Assembly (NCBI RefSeq): GCF_036659115.1
Contig: NZ_JAVXDF010000044.1
Length of the DNA: 21,391 nt
Reading direction: 5' to 3' (one strand)
Source of the DNA: Gordonibacter sp036659115
GTDB lineage: Bacteria; Actinomycetota; Coriobacteriia; Coriobacteriales; Eggerthellaceae
Shown here: piece after piece, positions 1 through 6,870 of the stretch
How the letters are laid out: each line of letters starts with the position of its first letter
Position numbering within the stretch: position 1 is the stretch's first letter
Notes under the pieces: generated by a model
Seen by the model: only the letters and a program-made list of their open reading frames with translations
Told to the model about the DNA's origin: nothing
Database searches by the model: none
Translations under genes and position numbers: made by a program

Positions 1-75
1 CCTCTTCTTCTACCTGCAGCATACCCCTACTTTTTCGTAGGCAAACCGTAGAGACTCATATAGAATGAACACGGA
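1..75. other. Left edge, tail of an unseen upstream gene possible
   Basis: All three forward frames are open from the edge and reach their first stops at 38-40, 49-51 and 66-68, so the last codons of an upstream + strand gene could lie here. An ABC importer of this family normally has a solute-binding protein gene next to its permease genes, so that is the expected neighbour. The few residues visible in each frame are too short to recognise, and no frame can be preferred. A weak 5-bp hairpin (26-30 with 37-41) is also present. Confidence 0.3.
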
Positions 76-120
76 CTGCGCGCACGACGCACAGGATAGT
101 CCTGCGCGTCGTGCGCGCAG
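76..120 (+). other. Long intercistronic hairpin before the ABC permease
   Basis: Two 21-nt arms (76-96 and 100-120) are complementary at 20 of 21 positions around a 3-nt loop. The sequence after the stem is not T-rich, so it does not look like an intrinsic terminator. It ends 31 nt before the Shine-Dalgarno of the permease gene. In ABC import operons, such stems between the binding-protein gene and the permease genes commonly stabilise the upstream message and lower downstream expression, as in malE-malF. That role is inferred here. Confidence 0.75.
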
Positions 121-163
121 CATCAATGAGAGAACGAGTTCCTACGAGCGAAAGGAGGATACG

Positions 164-1120
164 GTGAACAACTTGCTGCGGCTAATCGGACGGCGTCTTA
201 TAGCGTTGCCCATCATGATCTTCGGCGTCACCATCCTCGTATTCTTCGTTATGGCGCTTTCCCCCATCGACCAGGCTTACTCGGTGTTGGGCGAAAACGC
301 ATCCGAAGAACAGGTAAACCAGTATCGCGAGGACCATGGGTTGAACGACCCGGTCATCGTGCAGTACGGCAACTATATGGCAGGATTGTTCCAAGGTGAC
401 ATGGGCACCTATGGTGCGGCAAACGCCTCGGTGGCCGAGCGCGTGAGCCAAGCGTTGCCCGTCACGCTACAGCTTACCTTCTTCGGACTGATCATAGCGG
501 TATTCTTTGCGGTCATCTTAGGCGTCGTATCGGCGCTTTACCGCGACAGATGGCCCGACCAGATCATCCGCGTGTTCTCCATCGCCTGCATCGCCACACC
601 GTCGTTTTGGCTGGCCGTGCTGTTCATATTGCTGTTCTCGTCGATGCTTCACATTCTGCCCGCATCGGGAGACCTGCCGCCGCTGTTCACCGACCCCGCC
701 GGCTGGCTCGCCCGCATGGCGATGCCCGCCATCGCGCTGGCCGTTCCGGTAACCGGGCAGCTCACCCGCGTCATCCGCACATCCATGGTCGAGGAACTCG
801 ACCGCGACTACGTGCGCACCGCACTTGGTGCCGGCATCCCGAAGAGCGTGGTCGTGGCCCGCAACGTGCTGCGCAACGCGCTCATCACGCCGGTGACGGT
901 GCTGGGACTGCGCGTGGGCTACCTTATCGGCGGCGCCGTGGTCATCGAGGTCATCTTCAACCTGCCCGGCATGGGCATGGCTATCCTCTCGGGTATCCAG
1001 TCCAGCTACACGATGCTCGTCCAGGGCGTCGTGTTGGTGGTTGCCATCACCTTCATCGTTGTCAACATTATCGTGGATATGCTTTATATCCTGATCGATC
1101 CCCGAATCAGGACGGTGTAG
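164..1120 (+). CDS. ABC importer permease, DppB/OppB family
   Basis: Inner-membrane permease of an oligopeptide/dipeptide-type ABC importer, 318 residues. It opens with a basic N-terminus and a first membrane helix at about residues 10-30, followed by five more hydrophobic segments. The EAA-like cytoplasmic loop that contacts the ATPase lies around residues 209-245, with the family's Asp-Tyr-Val-Arg-Thr-Ala pattern. The GTG at 164 is chosen because AAAGGAGG (151-158) sits just upstream and the family homology starts there; an in-frame ATG at 65 would run through the 76-120 hairpin. Only 4 nt separate it from the fused permease-ATPase gene. Sialic-acid genes follow downstream, and SatABCD of Haemophilus ducreyi is a known sialic-acid importer of this transporter family. 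The substrate here may therefore be sialic acid or a related glycan, but a peptide transporter cannot be excluded. Confidence 0.9.
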   Translation: MNNLLRLIGRRLIALPIMIFGVTILVFFVMALSPIDQAYSVLGENASEEQVNQYREDHGLNDPVIVQYGNYMAGLFQGDMGTYGAANASVAERVSQALPVTLQLTFFGLIIAVFFAVILGVVSALYRDRWPDQIIRVFSIACIATPSFWLAVLFILLFSSMLHILPASGDLPPLFTDPAGWLARMAMPAIALAVPVTGQLTRVIRTSMVEELDRDYVRTALGAGIPKSVVVARNVLRNALITPVTVLGLRVGYLIGGAVVIEVIFNLPGMGMAILSGIQSSYTMLVQGVVLVVAITFIVVNIIVDMLYILIDPRIRTV

Positions 1121-1124
1121 CATC

Positions 1125-3152
1125 ATGGTGAAACTTCGAGGAAACCTCACCGAAAAGATGGAAGCCAACCCCGGAAAAGTGCATTTCCGCCGTTGGAGGT
1201 CCATGAGCGTCGGGGCCCGCATCTCGCTTATCGTGCTCGTCCTTATCGTCATGATCGCGGCGCTGGCCAACGTTATCGCACCGCACGACCCGCTGGCCAT
1301 TTTCACCGCACGTCAGGCTCCTAGCGCCGAATTCCTGTTCGGCACCGACGACAAGGGTCGCGACGTGCTGTCGCGCATGATGTACGGCGCACGCTACTCG
1401 CTGGTCATCGGCATCGGAGCCACCACCTTCGCGTTGGTCTGCGGCTCCATCATCGGCGCCATCGCCGCCGTGTCGCGCAAGTGGATCTCAGAAGTGATCA
1501 TGCGCATCCTGGACATCATCATGTCCTTCCCCGGCATCGCGCTGGCCGCCACCTTCGTTATCGCGTTCGGCAACTCGCTCACCACGCTGATCTTCGCCAT
1601 CGGCTTTCTCTACATCCCCCAGATCGCACGCATCGTGCGCGCCAACGTAGTGAGCGAGTACAACCAGGACTACGTGCGGGCCGTTGTGGTAAGCGGAGCT
1701 CGGGCTCCGTGGATACTCTGGAAGCACGTCATCCGCAACTGCATCGCGCCGGTCATGGTGTTCACCATCGTGCTGGTAGCCGATGCCATCGTGTTCGAGG
1801 CGTCGCTGTCGTTCATCTCGGCCGGCATTCCCGAGCCTACGCCTACCTGGGGTAACATCTTATCCGACGCACGCGCCGGCGTACTGGCGGGCCGCTGGTG
1901 GCAGGCGCTGTTCCCGGGCCTGGCCATCATGATCACGGTATTGGCCTTGAATATCCTGTCCGAGGGCGTCACCGATGCAATGGCCGCCTCGCCTAAGGCA
2001 CCCGTCAAGGCCGACGACGCCGCCGTGCGCACCGACCGCGAGGCCGACCGCCTGGTGGCCGACCCGACGCTGGCCTACAAGGCCCAGGCCGAGATGCTGG
2101 AGCACCGCCTCGCCGAGCTCTGTGCCATCGAAAAGACACGCACTGACCGCTTCACGGCGCATACCGACGTGCCGCCCATCCTAGAAGTGAAGGACCTGTG
2201 CATCAAGTTCCCGCGCCACGGCGACGTGAACGTCGTGGATCACGTAAGCTTCGTGGTGCGCCCGCGCCAGACCATGGGCCTGGTGGGCGAATCGGGCTGC
2301 GGCAAGTCCATCACGTCGTTGACCATCATGGGGCTTTTGGACCCGAAATCCACCATTACCGGCGAGATCCTCTACGACGGGCAGAGCCTACTGGACATGA
2401 ACCAGAAACAGATGAATGCCCTGCGCGGCCGCGAGATCGCCATGATCTACCAGGACGCGCTCTCGTCGCTGAACCCGTCTATGCTGATCAAGTCGCAGAT
2501 GAAACAGCTCACCAAGCGCGGCGGCACCCGCACGGCCGAAGAATTGCTGGAGCTGGTGGGCCTGGACCCGAAGCGCACGCTGGGCTCCTACCCCCACGAG
2601 CTTTCCGGCGGACAGCGTCAGCGCGTGCTCATCGCCATGGCGCTGACGCGCGATCCGAAGGTGGTCATCGCCGACGAGCCGACCACCGCCCTGGACGTAA
2701 CGGTGCAGAAACAGGTTATCGACCTGCTGAACAAGCTGCAAAAAGAGCTGGGCTTCGCCATGGTATTCGTGAGCCACGACCTGGCACTTGTCGCCGAGGT
2801 GGCCAACTCCATCACGGTCATGTACGCCGGCCAGGTGGTCGAGCAGGGGCCCGTCGCGGACATCCTGTGCCATCCGGTGCACGAGTACACCAGCGGCCTT
2901 CTGGGATCGGTGCTATCCATCGAAGCCGGCGGTGCCCGCCTGCACCAGGTACCCGGCAGCGTGCCCAGCCCCAAAGACTTCCCCGAGGGAGACCGCTTCA
3001 CGCCACGTTCCAGCCATCCCGACAAGGTCTCGCAGCTGCGCCCCATGCTCAAGCGCGTCGAGGGCACCGACCACTACTACGCCGAGCTGCCCGACAGCGA
3101 GATGGAGCGCCTCGGCATCAAGCCCTACGTCCCAGGAGGTGCCATCATATGA
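1125..3152 (+). CDS. Fused ABC permease and ATPase, DppC-DppD type
   Basis: A single 675-residue protein joins the second permease of the importer to its first ATPase. Residues about 25-285 are the DppC-like membrane part, with an N-terminal helix, a Gly-Thr-Asp-Asp-Lys-Gly-Arg-Asp-Val motif and an EAA-like loop near 178-205. A charged linker of about 60 residues follows. The nucleotide-binding domain starts near 348: Walker A G388-S395, signature LSGGQ 493-497, Walker B ending D517-E518, switch His551. The C-terminal oligopeptide-transporter domain is present, but the cysteines usual in its Gly-Cys-x-Phe-x-x-Arg-Cys stretch are replaced. The ATG at 1125 follows the upstream stop by 4 nt without a strong ribosome site, suggesting translational coupling. 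The stop overlaps the next start as ATGA. Fusions of these two subunits are known in Actinomycetota. Confidence 0.9.
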   Translation: MVKLRGNLTEKMEANPGKVHFRRWRSMSVGARISLIVLVLIVMIAALANVIAPHDPLAIFTARQAPSAEFLFGTDDKGRDVLSRMMYGARYSLVIGIGATTFALVCGSIIGAIAAVSRKWISEVIMRILDIIMSFPGIALAATFVIAFGNSLTTLIFAIGFLYIPQIARIVRANVVSEYNQDYVRAVVVSGARAPWILWKHVIRNCIAPVMVFTIVLVADAIVFEASLSFISAGIPEPTPTWGNILSDARAGVLAGRWWQALFPGLAIMITVLALNILSEGVTDAMAASPKAPVKADDAAVRTDREADRLVADPTLAYKAQAEMLEHRLAELCAIEKTRTDRFTAHTDVPPILEVKDLCIKFPRHGDVNVVDHVSFVVRPRQTMGLVGESGCGKSITSLTIMGLLDPKSTITGEILYDGQSLLDMNQKQMNALRGREIAMIYQDALSSLNPSMLIKSQMKQLTKRGGTRTAEELLELVGLDPKRTLGSYPHELSGGQRQRVLIAMALTRDPKVVIADEPTTALDVTVQKQVIDLLNKLQKELGFAMVFVSHDLALVAEVANSITVMYAGQVVEQGPVADILCHPVHEYTSGLLGSVLSIEAGGARLHQVPGSVPSPKDFPEGDRFTPRSSHPDKVSQLRPMLKRVEGTDHYYAELPDSEMERLGIKPYVPGGAII

Positions 3153-4021
3153 GCGACCAGGAGCACGTAATCGATCAGAGCGCGGCCTCTTCCGACGCTG
3201 CGCCACGCGCAGACGAGCCTACGCCCATCATCTTCCTCGACGATATCCGCGTGACGTTCAAGACGCGCACGGGCTCATTGCTTCATCCCCACAAGGTGCA
3301 GGCCGTCAAAGGCCTAACCTTGAAGCTCATGCCGGGTGAAACGCTAGGCATCGTGGGCGAGTCGGGCTGCGGCAAGTCCACCACCGCCAACGTCATGTGC
3401 GGCCTGCAGGCCCCCACGTCGGGCAAAGTGCACTTCAAGGGCACCGACGTGACAAAGCGCTCGGCCGACATGCGCAAGATCATCGGCCGTGTGATCTCGG
3501 TGGTGTTCCAGGACCCGGCGACCGCCCTGAACGCCCGCATGAGCGTGCACGACCAGCTACTGGACCCGTTGAAGGTGCACAAGATAGGCGACAGCACCTC
3601 GCGCGAAAAGCGCGTGCTGGAGCTTATCGAGATGGTCGGCCTGCCGAACTCGGTGCTCGATGCGCTGCCCGGCCAGCTTTCCGGCGGGCAGCGGCAGCGC
3701 GTGGCCATTGCCCGCGCCCTGTCGTTGGCTCCCGATGCCATCATCGCCGACGAACCCACCAGTGCACTGGATGTCTCGGTGCGCGCGCAAATCCTGAACC
3801 TGCTGATGGACCTGAAACGCGATCTAGGATTGTCGATGGTGTTCATCAGCCACGACATCCAGACGGTGCGCTACATCTCGGACCGTATCATCGTCATGAA
3901 CGCCGGACAGGCCGTCGAGCGCGGCACAGCCGAGGACGTGTTCTCGAACCCGCAGCACGACTATACGAAGTTGCTGCTGGGCGCCGCCCCTTCCCTGCTG
4001 CATCCCGACCTGGGCCGGTAG
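3149..4021 (+). CDS. ABC importer ATPase, DppF/OppF family
   Basis: Second ATP-binding subunit of the importer, 290 residues, cytoplasmic and membrane-associated. Walker A is G70-S77, the Q-loop glutamine is Q121, the signature LSGGQ spans 177-181, Walker B ends D201-E202 and the switch histidine is H235. An acidic, Ala/Ser-rich stretch of about 25 residues precedes the domain. Unlike the fused ATPase, it ends shortly after the nucleotide-binding domain and lacks the C-terminal oligopeptide-transporter extension. The ATG at 3149 overlaps the preceding stop (ATGA) and has AGGAGGT at 3133-3139, which fixes the start. It is the last gene of the transporter unit, with a terminator 20 nt downstream. 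With the fused subunit it should form the heterodimeric motor of the importer. Confidence 0.92.
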   Translation: MSDQEHVIDQSAASSDAAPRADEPTPIIFLDDIRVTFKTRTGSLLHPHKVQAVKGLTLKLMPGETLGIVGESGCGKSTTANVMCGLQAPTSGKVHFKGTDVTKRSADMRKIIGRVISVVFQDPATALNARMSVHDQLLDPLKVHKIGDSTSREKRVLELIEMVGLPNSVLDALPGQLSGGQRQRVAIARALSLAPDAIIADEPTSALDVSVRAQILNLLMDLKRDLGLSMVFISHDIQTVRYISDRIIVMNAGQAVERGTAEDVFSNPQHDYTKLLLGAAPSLLHPDLGR

Positions 4022-4041
4022 CAGGCCCCGCATGTCGCTTT

Positions 4042-4075
4042 CGGCCCGGATCGCATGATCTGGGCCGTTTTGTTT
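4042..4075 (+). terminator. Rho-independent terminator of the ABC importer unit
   Basis: An 11-bp stem (4042-4052 with 4057-4067, one G-U pair) around a 4-nt loop is followed by TTTTGTTT. It begins 20 nt after the ATPase stop and separates the transporter genes from the nan operon. Confidence 0.88.
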
Positions 4076-4194
4076 CAGTCACACGTCACCTGGCGCACAA
4101 CCACCCTCCGACAGAACAGCCGTGTGCCGCAGGGCAGCGTCAAACGGACGCGAACCCGCGCCGCGCTTTTCTTGTGAGCGCATCGAGGTGTTCG

Positions 4195-4223
4195 TTGACG
4201 GCAGCTATCAGGGCACTTACAGT
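4195..4223 (+). promoter_or_regulatory. Predicted sigma70-type promoter of the nan operon
   Basis: TTGACG (4195-4200) and TACAGT (4218-4223) are separated by exactly 17 nt. Transcription would start near 4230, about 35 nt before the lyase ATG. It lies downstream of the transporter terminator, in the only gap before the nan genes. The 244-nt gap 4022-4265 holds this promoter, the terminator and the direct repeat at 4225-4243; I see nothing else in it. Confidence 0.55.
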
Positions 4224-4224
4224 T

Positions 4225-4243
4225 TTCACGAACCGATTCACGA
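4225..4243. repeat. Direct heptamer repeat at the nan transcription start
   Basis: TTCACGA occurs at 4225-4231 and 4237-4243, so the copies start 12 bp apart on nearly the same helix face. The pair directly follows the predicted -10 box and covers the expected start site, a suitable place for a repressor. No regulator gene is visible in the window. Confidence 0.4.
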
Positions 4244-4265
4244 CATGGAAAGAGGCTTACCCCTT

Positions 4266-5207
4266 ATGACCGATTCCCCGTTTCGCGGCGTCATCCCGCC
4301 GGTAGTCATCCCCTTGGACGATAAGAGCCAGCTAGACCTCGAGGCGTTCGACCGCTCCATCAACCGTATGATCGATGCCGGCGTGGACGGCCTGTTCTTC
4401 TTGGGCTCCAGCGGTGAGGTGGCTTTCCTTACCGACGCACAGCGCTACCATGTGCTGCAAGAGGCCGTATCCATCGTGAACGGCCGCGTTCCGGTACTGG
4501 CGGGCATCATCGACATGGAGACGCTGCGCGTGGTCGATCAGGCAAAGCGCGCCAGCGGCTATGGCGTCGATGCCCTCGTGGCCACAGCACCCTTCTACGC
4601 ACTGGGTGGCCCCAAGGAGGTCGAGCGTCACTTCTGCGCCATCCGCGAGAACACCGACCTGCCGCTGTTCGCCTACGACCTGCCCGCGTGCGTGCATACG
4701 AAACTCGATCCCACCATGCTGGTACGCTTAGGTAAAAACGGCGTGCTGCAGGGTGTAAAGGACTCCTCGGGCGACGATGTCAGCTTCCGCTGGCTTTTGC
4801 TGGAGAACGAGGACGAGGGCCATCCGCTGCAGCTGCTCACCGGACATGAAGTCTGCGTGGACGGTGCCTACCTGGCCGGTGCGGACGGCGCCGTGCCCGG
4901 CTTGGCAAACCTCGATCCGGCAAGCTATGTCGAGCAGTGGCGTGCCGCGCAGGCGGGCGACTGGCAGCGTGTGAAGGATATCCAGGACCACCTAGCCCGT
5001 CTCATGTTTCTCACCCGCGGCGTGAAAGCCACGGTCGGCTTCGGTGCCGGCGTGGGCGCGTTCAAGACGGCGCTTTGGCAGATGGGCGTGTTCAACACCA
5101 ACCAGATGCGCGAGCCCGTCCAGCCGTTGGAAGGCGAAGATGTCGAGGCGATCGCCGCCGTGCTGAAGGGCGAGGGCCTCATGGACGCCGACGCGCCGGT
5201 TCGCTAG
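4266..5207 (+). CDS. nanA: NanA/DapA-family lyase, probable sialic acid aldolase
   Basis: Class I aldolase of the dihydrodipicolinate synthase/N-acetylneuraminate lyase superfamily, 313 residues, cytoplasmic. The expected reaction is cleavage of N-acetylneuraminate to N-acetylmannosamine and pyruvate. The Gly-Ser-Ser-Gly-Glu motif (47-51), catalytic Tyr137 and Schiff-base Lys165 (in Gly-Val-Lys-Asp-Ser-Ser-Gly-Asp) are present; the Tyr and Lys numbers coincide with E. coli NanA. The second half differs: the stretch starting at G193 reads Gly-His-Glu-Val where E. coli NanA has Gly-Tyr-Asp-Glu, and the serine that touches the sugar tail aligns with G212. ATG 4266 is chosen for AGAGG at 4251-4255 and the family start; ATG 4245 has no ribosome site. 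It leads nanK and nanE. Another 2-keto-acid sugar lyase activity remains possible. Confidence 0.82.
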   Translation: MTDSPFRGVIPPVVIPLDDKSQLDLEAFDRSINRMIDAGVDGLFFLGSSGEVAFLTDAQRYHVLQEAVSIVNGRVPVLAGIIDMETLRVVDQAKRASGYGVDALVATAPFYALGGPKEVERHFCAIRENTDLPLFAYDLPACVHTKLDPTMLVRLGKNGVLQGVKDSSGDDVSFRWLLLENEDEGHPLQLLTGHEVCVDGAYLAGADGAVPGLANLDPASYVEQWRAAQAGDWQRVKDIQDHLARLMFLTRGVKATVGFGAGVGAFKTALWQMGVFNTNQMREPVQPLEGEDVEAIAAVLKGEGLMDADAPVR

Positions 5208-5215
5208 CAGCGCAC

Positions 5216-6166
5216 ATGAGTGTCGACTATCCCTGCACGATTGCCGCCTTCGACGTGGGCGGCACTAAGATGGCGGGAGCGCTCGTGCGCTACCCCGCCG
5301 TCGGCGTGCCTCCGAAGATCGAAGCGATACGCAGCGTTCCCACAGAGGCGGGGCGCGGAGGCGAAGCCGTGCTCGAAGCGCTGCTCGCCCTCGTTGCCAA
5401 CGTGACTGCCGAGGCAGAAGGCCCCCTCGTCGGCATTGGCGTGGGCGCGGCCGGGTGCGTGGACGTGCGCACGGGCGGCATCGCCTTCGCAAATGAGCTC
5501 ATGCCCGGATGGACCGGCCAGCCCGTTGCCGAGCGCCTGCGCACCTCGTTCGGCCTGTCCGTAGCCGTACTCAACGACGTGAAGGCGCACGCGCTCGGCG
5601 AAGCCCGTTGGGGTGCCGCGCAAGGAGCGCAGACCTGCCTCGTTATCGCCGTCGGCACCGGTCTTGGCGGCGGCATCGTGGCAGATGGCCGCGTGCTGCT
5701 GGGAGCGCGCGGATTCGCCGGAGAGCTGGGGCGCACACCCTGTCCCGACAAGCTCGGCACACCACGCGCCTGCGGCACCGCGAGCGAGCTGGAATCCATC
5801 GCCGCCGGTACGGGCATCGAGAACCGCTACCGTACAGCCGGCGGGGAACGCCTCTGCGGCAGAGAGATCGCCCAACGTGCCGCCGACGGCGAGGAGCTTG
5901 CCCAGCGCATTATCCGCGAGGCAGGCACTGCTTTAGGCGAGGCGATTGCTGCTTGGACGGATCTGCTCGACCCCGAGTTCGTCGTGCTTTCGGGTTCGGT
6001 ATGCAACGCCGGCCCGCTCTGGCGCGCTGCACTGCACGAGGGTTTCGAGCGACAAGCCCCTCCCCTCATGCGCGGGATGCCTATCGTCGATGCCGCACTC
6101 GGCGGCCAAGCTCCGCTCATCGGAGCCGCCGAATACCTGCTCGATTCCCTGAAAGGACGATCATGA
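5216..6166 (+). CDS. nanK: ROK-family N-acetylmannosamine kinase
   Basis: Predicted cytoplasmic sugar kinase of 316 residues that phosphorylates N-acetylmannosamine to the 6-phosphate. The ATP-binding Asp-Val-Gly-Gly-Thr-Lys motif is at 13-18 and the catalytic aspartate is D121 after N120. The ROK metal site is degraded. The His of the Glu-x-Gly-His motif is Arg173, and only one of the three zinc cysteines (C186) remains in the region that normally reads Cys-x-Cys-Gly-x-x-Gly-Cys-x-Glu. Zinc-free ROK kinases exist, so activity is not excluded. It starts 8 nt after the lyase stop with no clear Shine-Dalgarno, implying coupled translation, and its stop overlaps the nanE start (ATGA). Identity as NanK rather than another ROK hexose kinase rests mainly on its place between a NanA-like lyase and NanE. 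Confidence 0.82.
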   Translation: MSVDYPCTIAAFDVGGTKMAGALVRYPAVGVPPKIEAIRSVPTEAGRGGEAVLEALLALVANVTAEAEGPLVGIGVGAAGCVDVRTGGIAFANELMPGWTGQPVAERLRTSFGLSVAVLNDVKAHALGEARWGAAQGAQTCLVIAVGTGLGGGIVADGRVLLGARGFAGELGRTPCPDKLGTPRACGTASELESIAAGTGIENRYRTAGGERLCGREIAQRAADGEELAQRIIREAGTALGEAIAAWTDLLDPEFVVLSGSVCNAGPLWRAALHEGFERQAPPLMRGMPIVDAALGGQAPLIGAAEYLLDSLKGRS

Positions 6167-6837
6167 CCGACCCCTTGGTTGCCAAGCTCGAAGGCAGGCT
6201 CATCGTGAGCTGCCAGGCGTATCCAGGCGAACCCTTGCGTCATCCCGAGACGATGGCCCAAATGGCACGAGCTGCCGAACTGGGGGGTGCCGCCGCCATC
6301 CGCTGCCAAGGGCTCTCTGACATCGCGGCCATCAAAGGACGTGTGGACATACCCGTGATCGGGCTTTGGAAGGAGGGCCATGACGGCGTCTATATCACCC
6401 CGACGCTACGTCATGCGCGCGCCTGCATCTCTGCCGGCTGCGACGTGGTGGCCCTCGACGCCACCGATCGACCCCGCCCCGACGGACGCACGTTCGGCGA
6501 GACGGTAGAGGCCCTGCAGGGCGAAACCCTCGTCATGGCCGATTGCGCCTGCAGGGACGACGTGCAGCGCGCCCTGGATGCCGGCTGCGCTATCGTTTCC
6601 ACCACGCTTGCCGGCTACGTGCCTGGCGGTCGAGAGAAAACCGACGGCCCCGATCTGGAATTCCTGCGCGAGGCCGTAGCCTTGGCAGGCGACGTGCCGG
6701 TGTTCTGCGAGGGGCGTATCCATACGACGGCCGATGCACAGGCAGCCATGGATGCGGGGGCGTTCGCCATCGTCGTAGGCACGGCCATCACGCATCCAAC
6801 GTCTCTTACTTCTTGGTTTGCCAGGGCTATCGGGTAG
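6163..6837 (+). CDS. nanE: N-acetylmannosamine-6-phosphate 2-epimerase
   Basis: TIM-barrel epimerase of 224 residues that converts N-acetylmannosamine-6-phosphate to N-acetylglucosamine-6-phosphate. The family signatures are intact: the N-terminal Ser-Cys-Gln-Ala stretch (16-19), Lys70 in Gly-Leu-Trp-Lys, Asp99 in Asp-Ala-Thr-x-Arg-x-Arg-Pro, and Glu183 in Cys-Glu-Gly-Arg. The Lys and Glu correspond to the catalytic pair described for bacterial NanE. Its ATG overlaps the nanK stop, with AAAGGA at 6152-6157. It ends the operon and converges on nagA with only 33 nt between the stops and no evident terminator. It is the clearest marker that this operon handles a sialic-acid or ManNAc-type sugar. 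Confidence 0.95.
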   Translation: MTDPLVAKLEGRLIVSCQAYPGEPLRHPETMAQMARAAELGGAAAIRCQGLSDIAAIKGRVDIPVIGLWKEGHDGVYITPTLRHARACISAGCDVVALDATDRPRPDGRTFGETVEALQGETLVMADCACRDDVQRALDAGCAIVSTTLAGYVPGGREKTDGPDLEFLREAVALAGDVPVFCEGRIHTTADAQAAMDAGAFAIVVGTAITHPTSLTSWFARAIG

Positions 6838-6870
6838 AGCTTCCCACCTGCCCTGCAAGCGGTTCGTACG

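Noticed and set aside
65..163. In-frame ATG at 65 as start of the first permease
   Set aside because: The added 33 residues are encoded across the 76-120 hairpin and do not look like a permease N-terminus. GTG 164 has a strong ribosome site and the family start.
2198..3148. Long open frame joined to the second ATPase
   Set aside because: It lies in another frame of the fused permease-ATPase gene and only becomes the real ATPase from ATG 3149.
6838..6870. Shared terminator between nanE and nagA
   Set aside because: The 33-nt gap shows no inverted repeat of useful length and no T-run.
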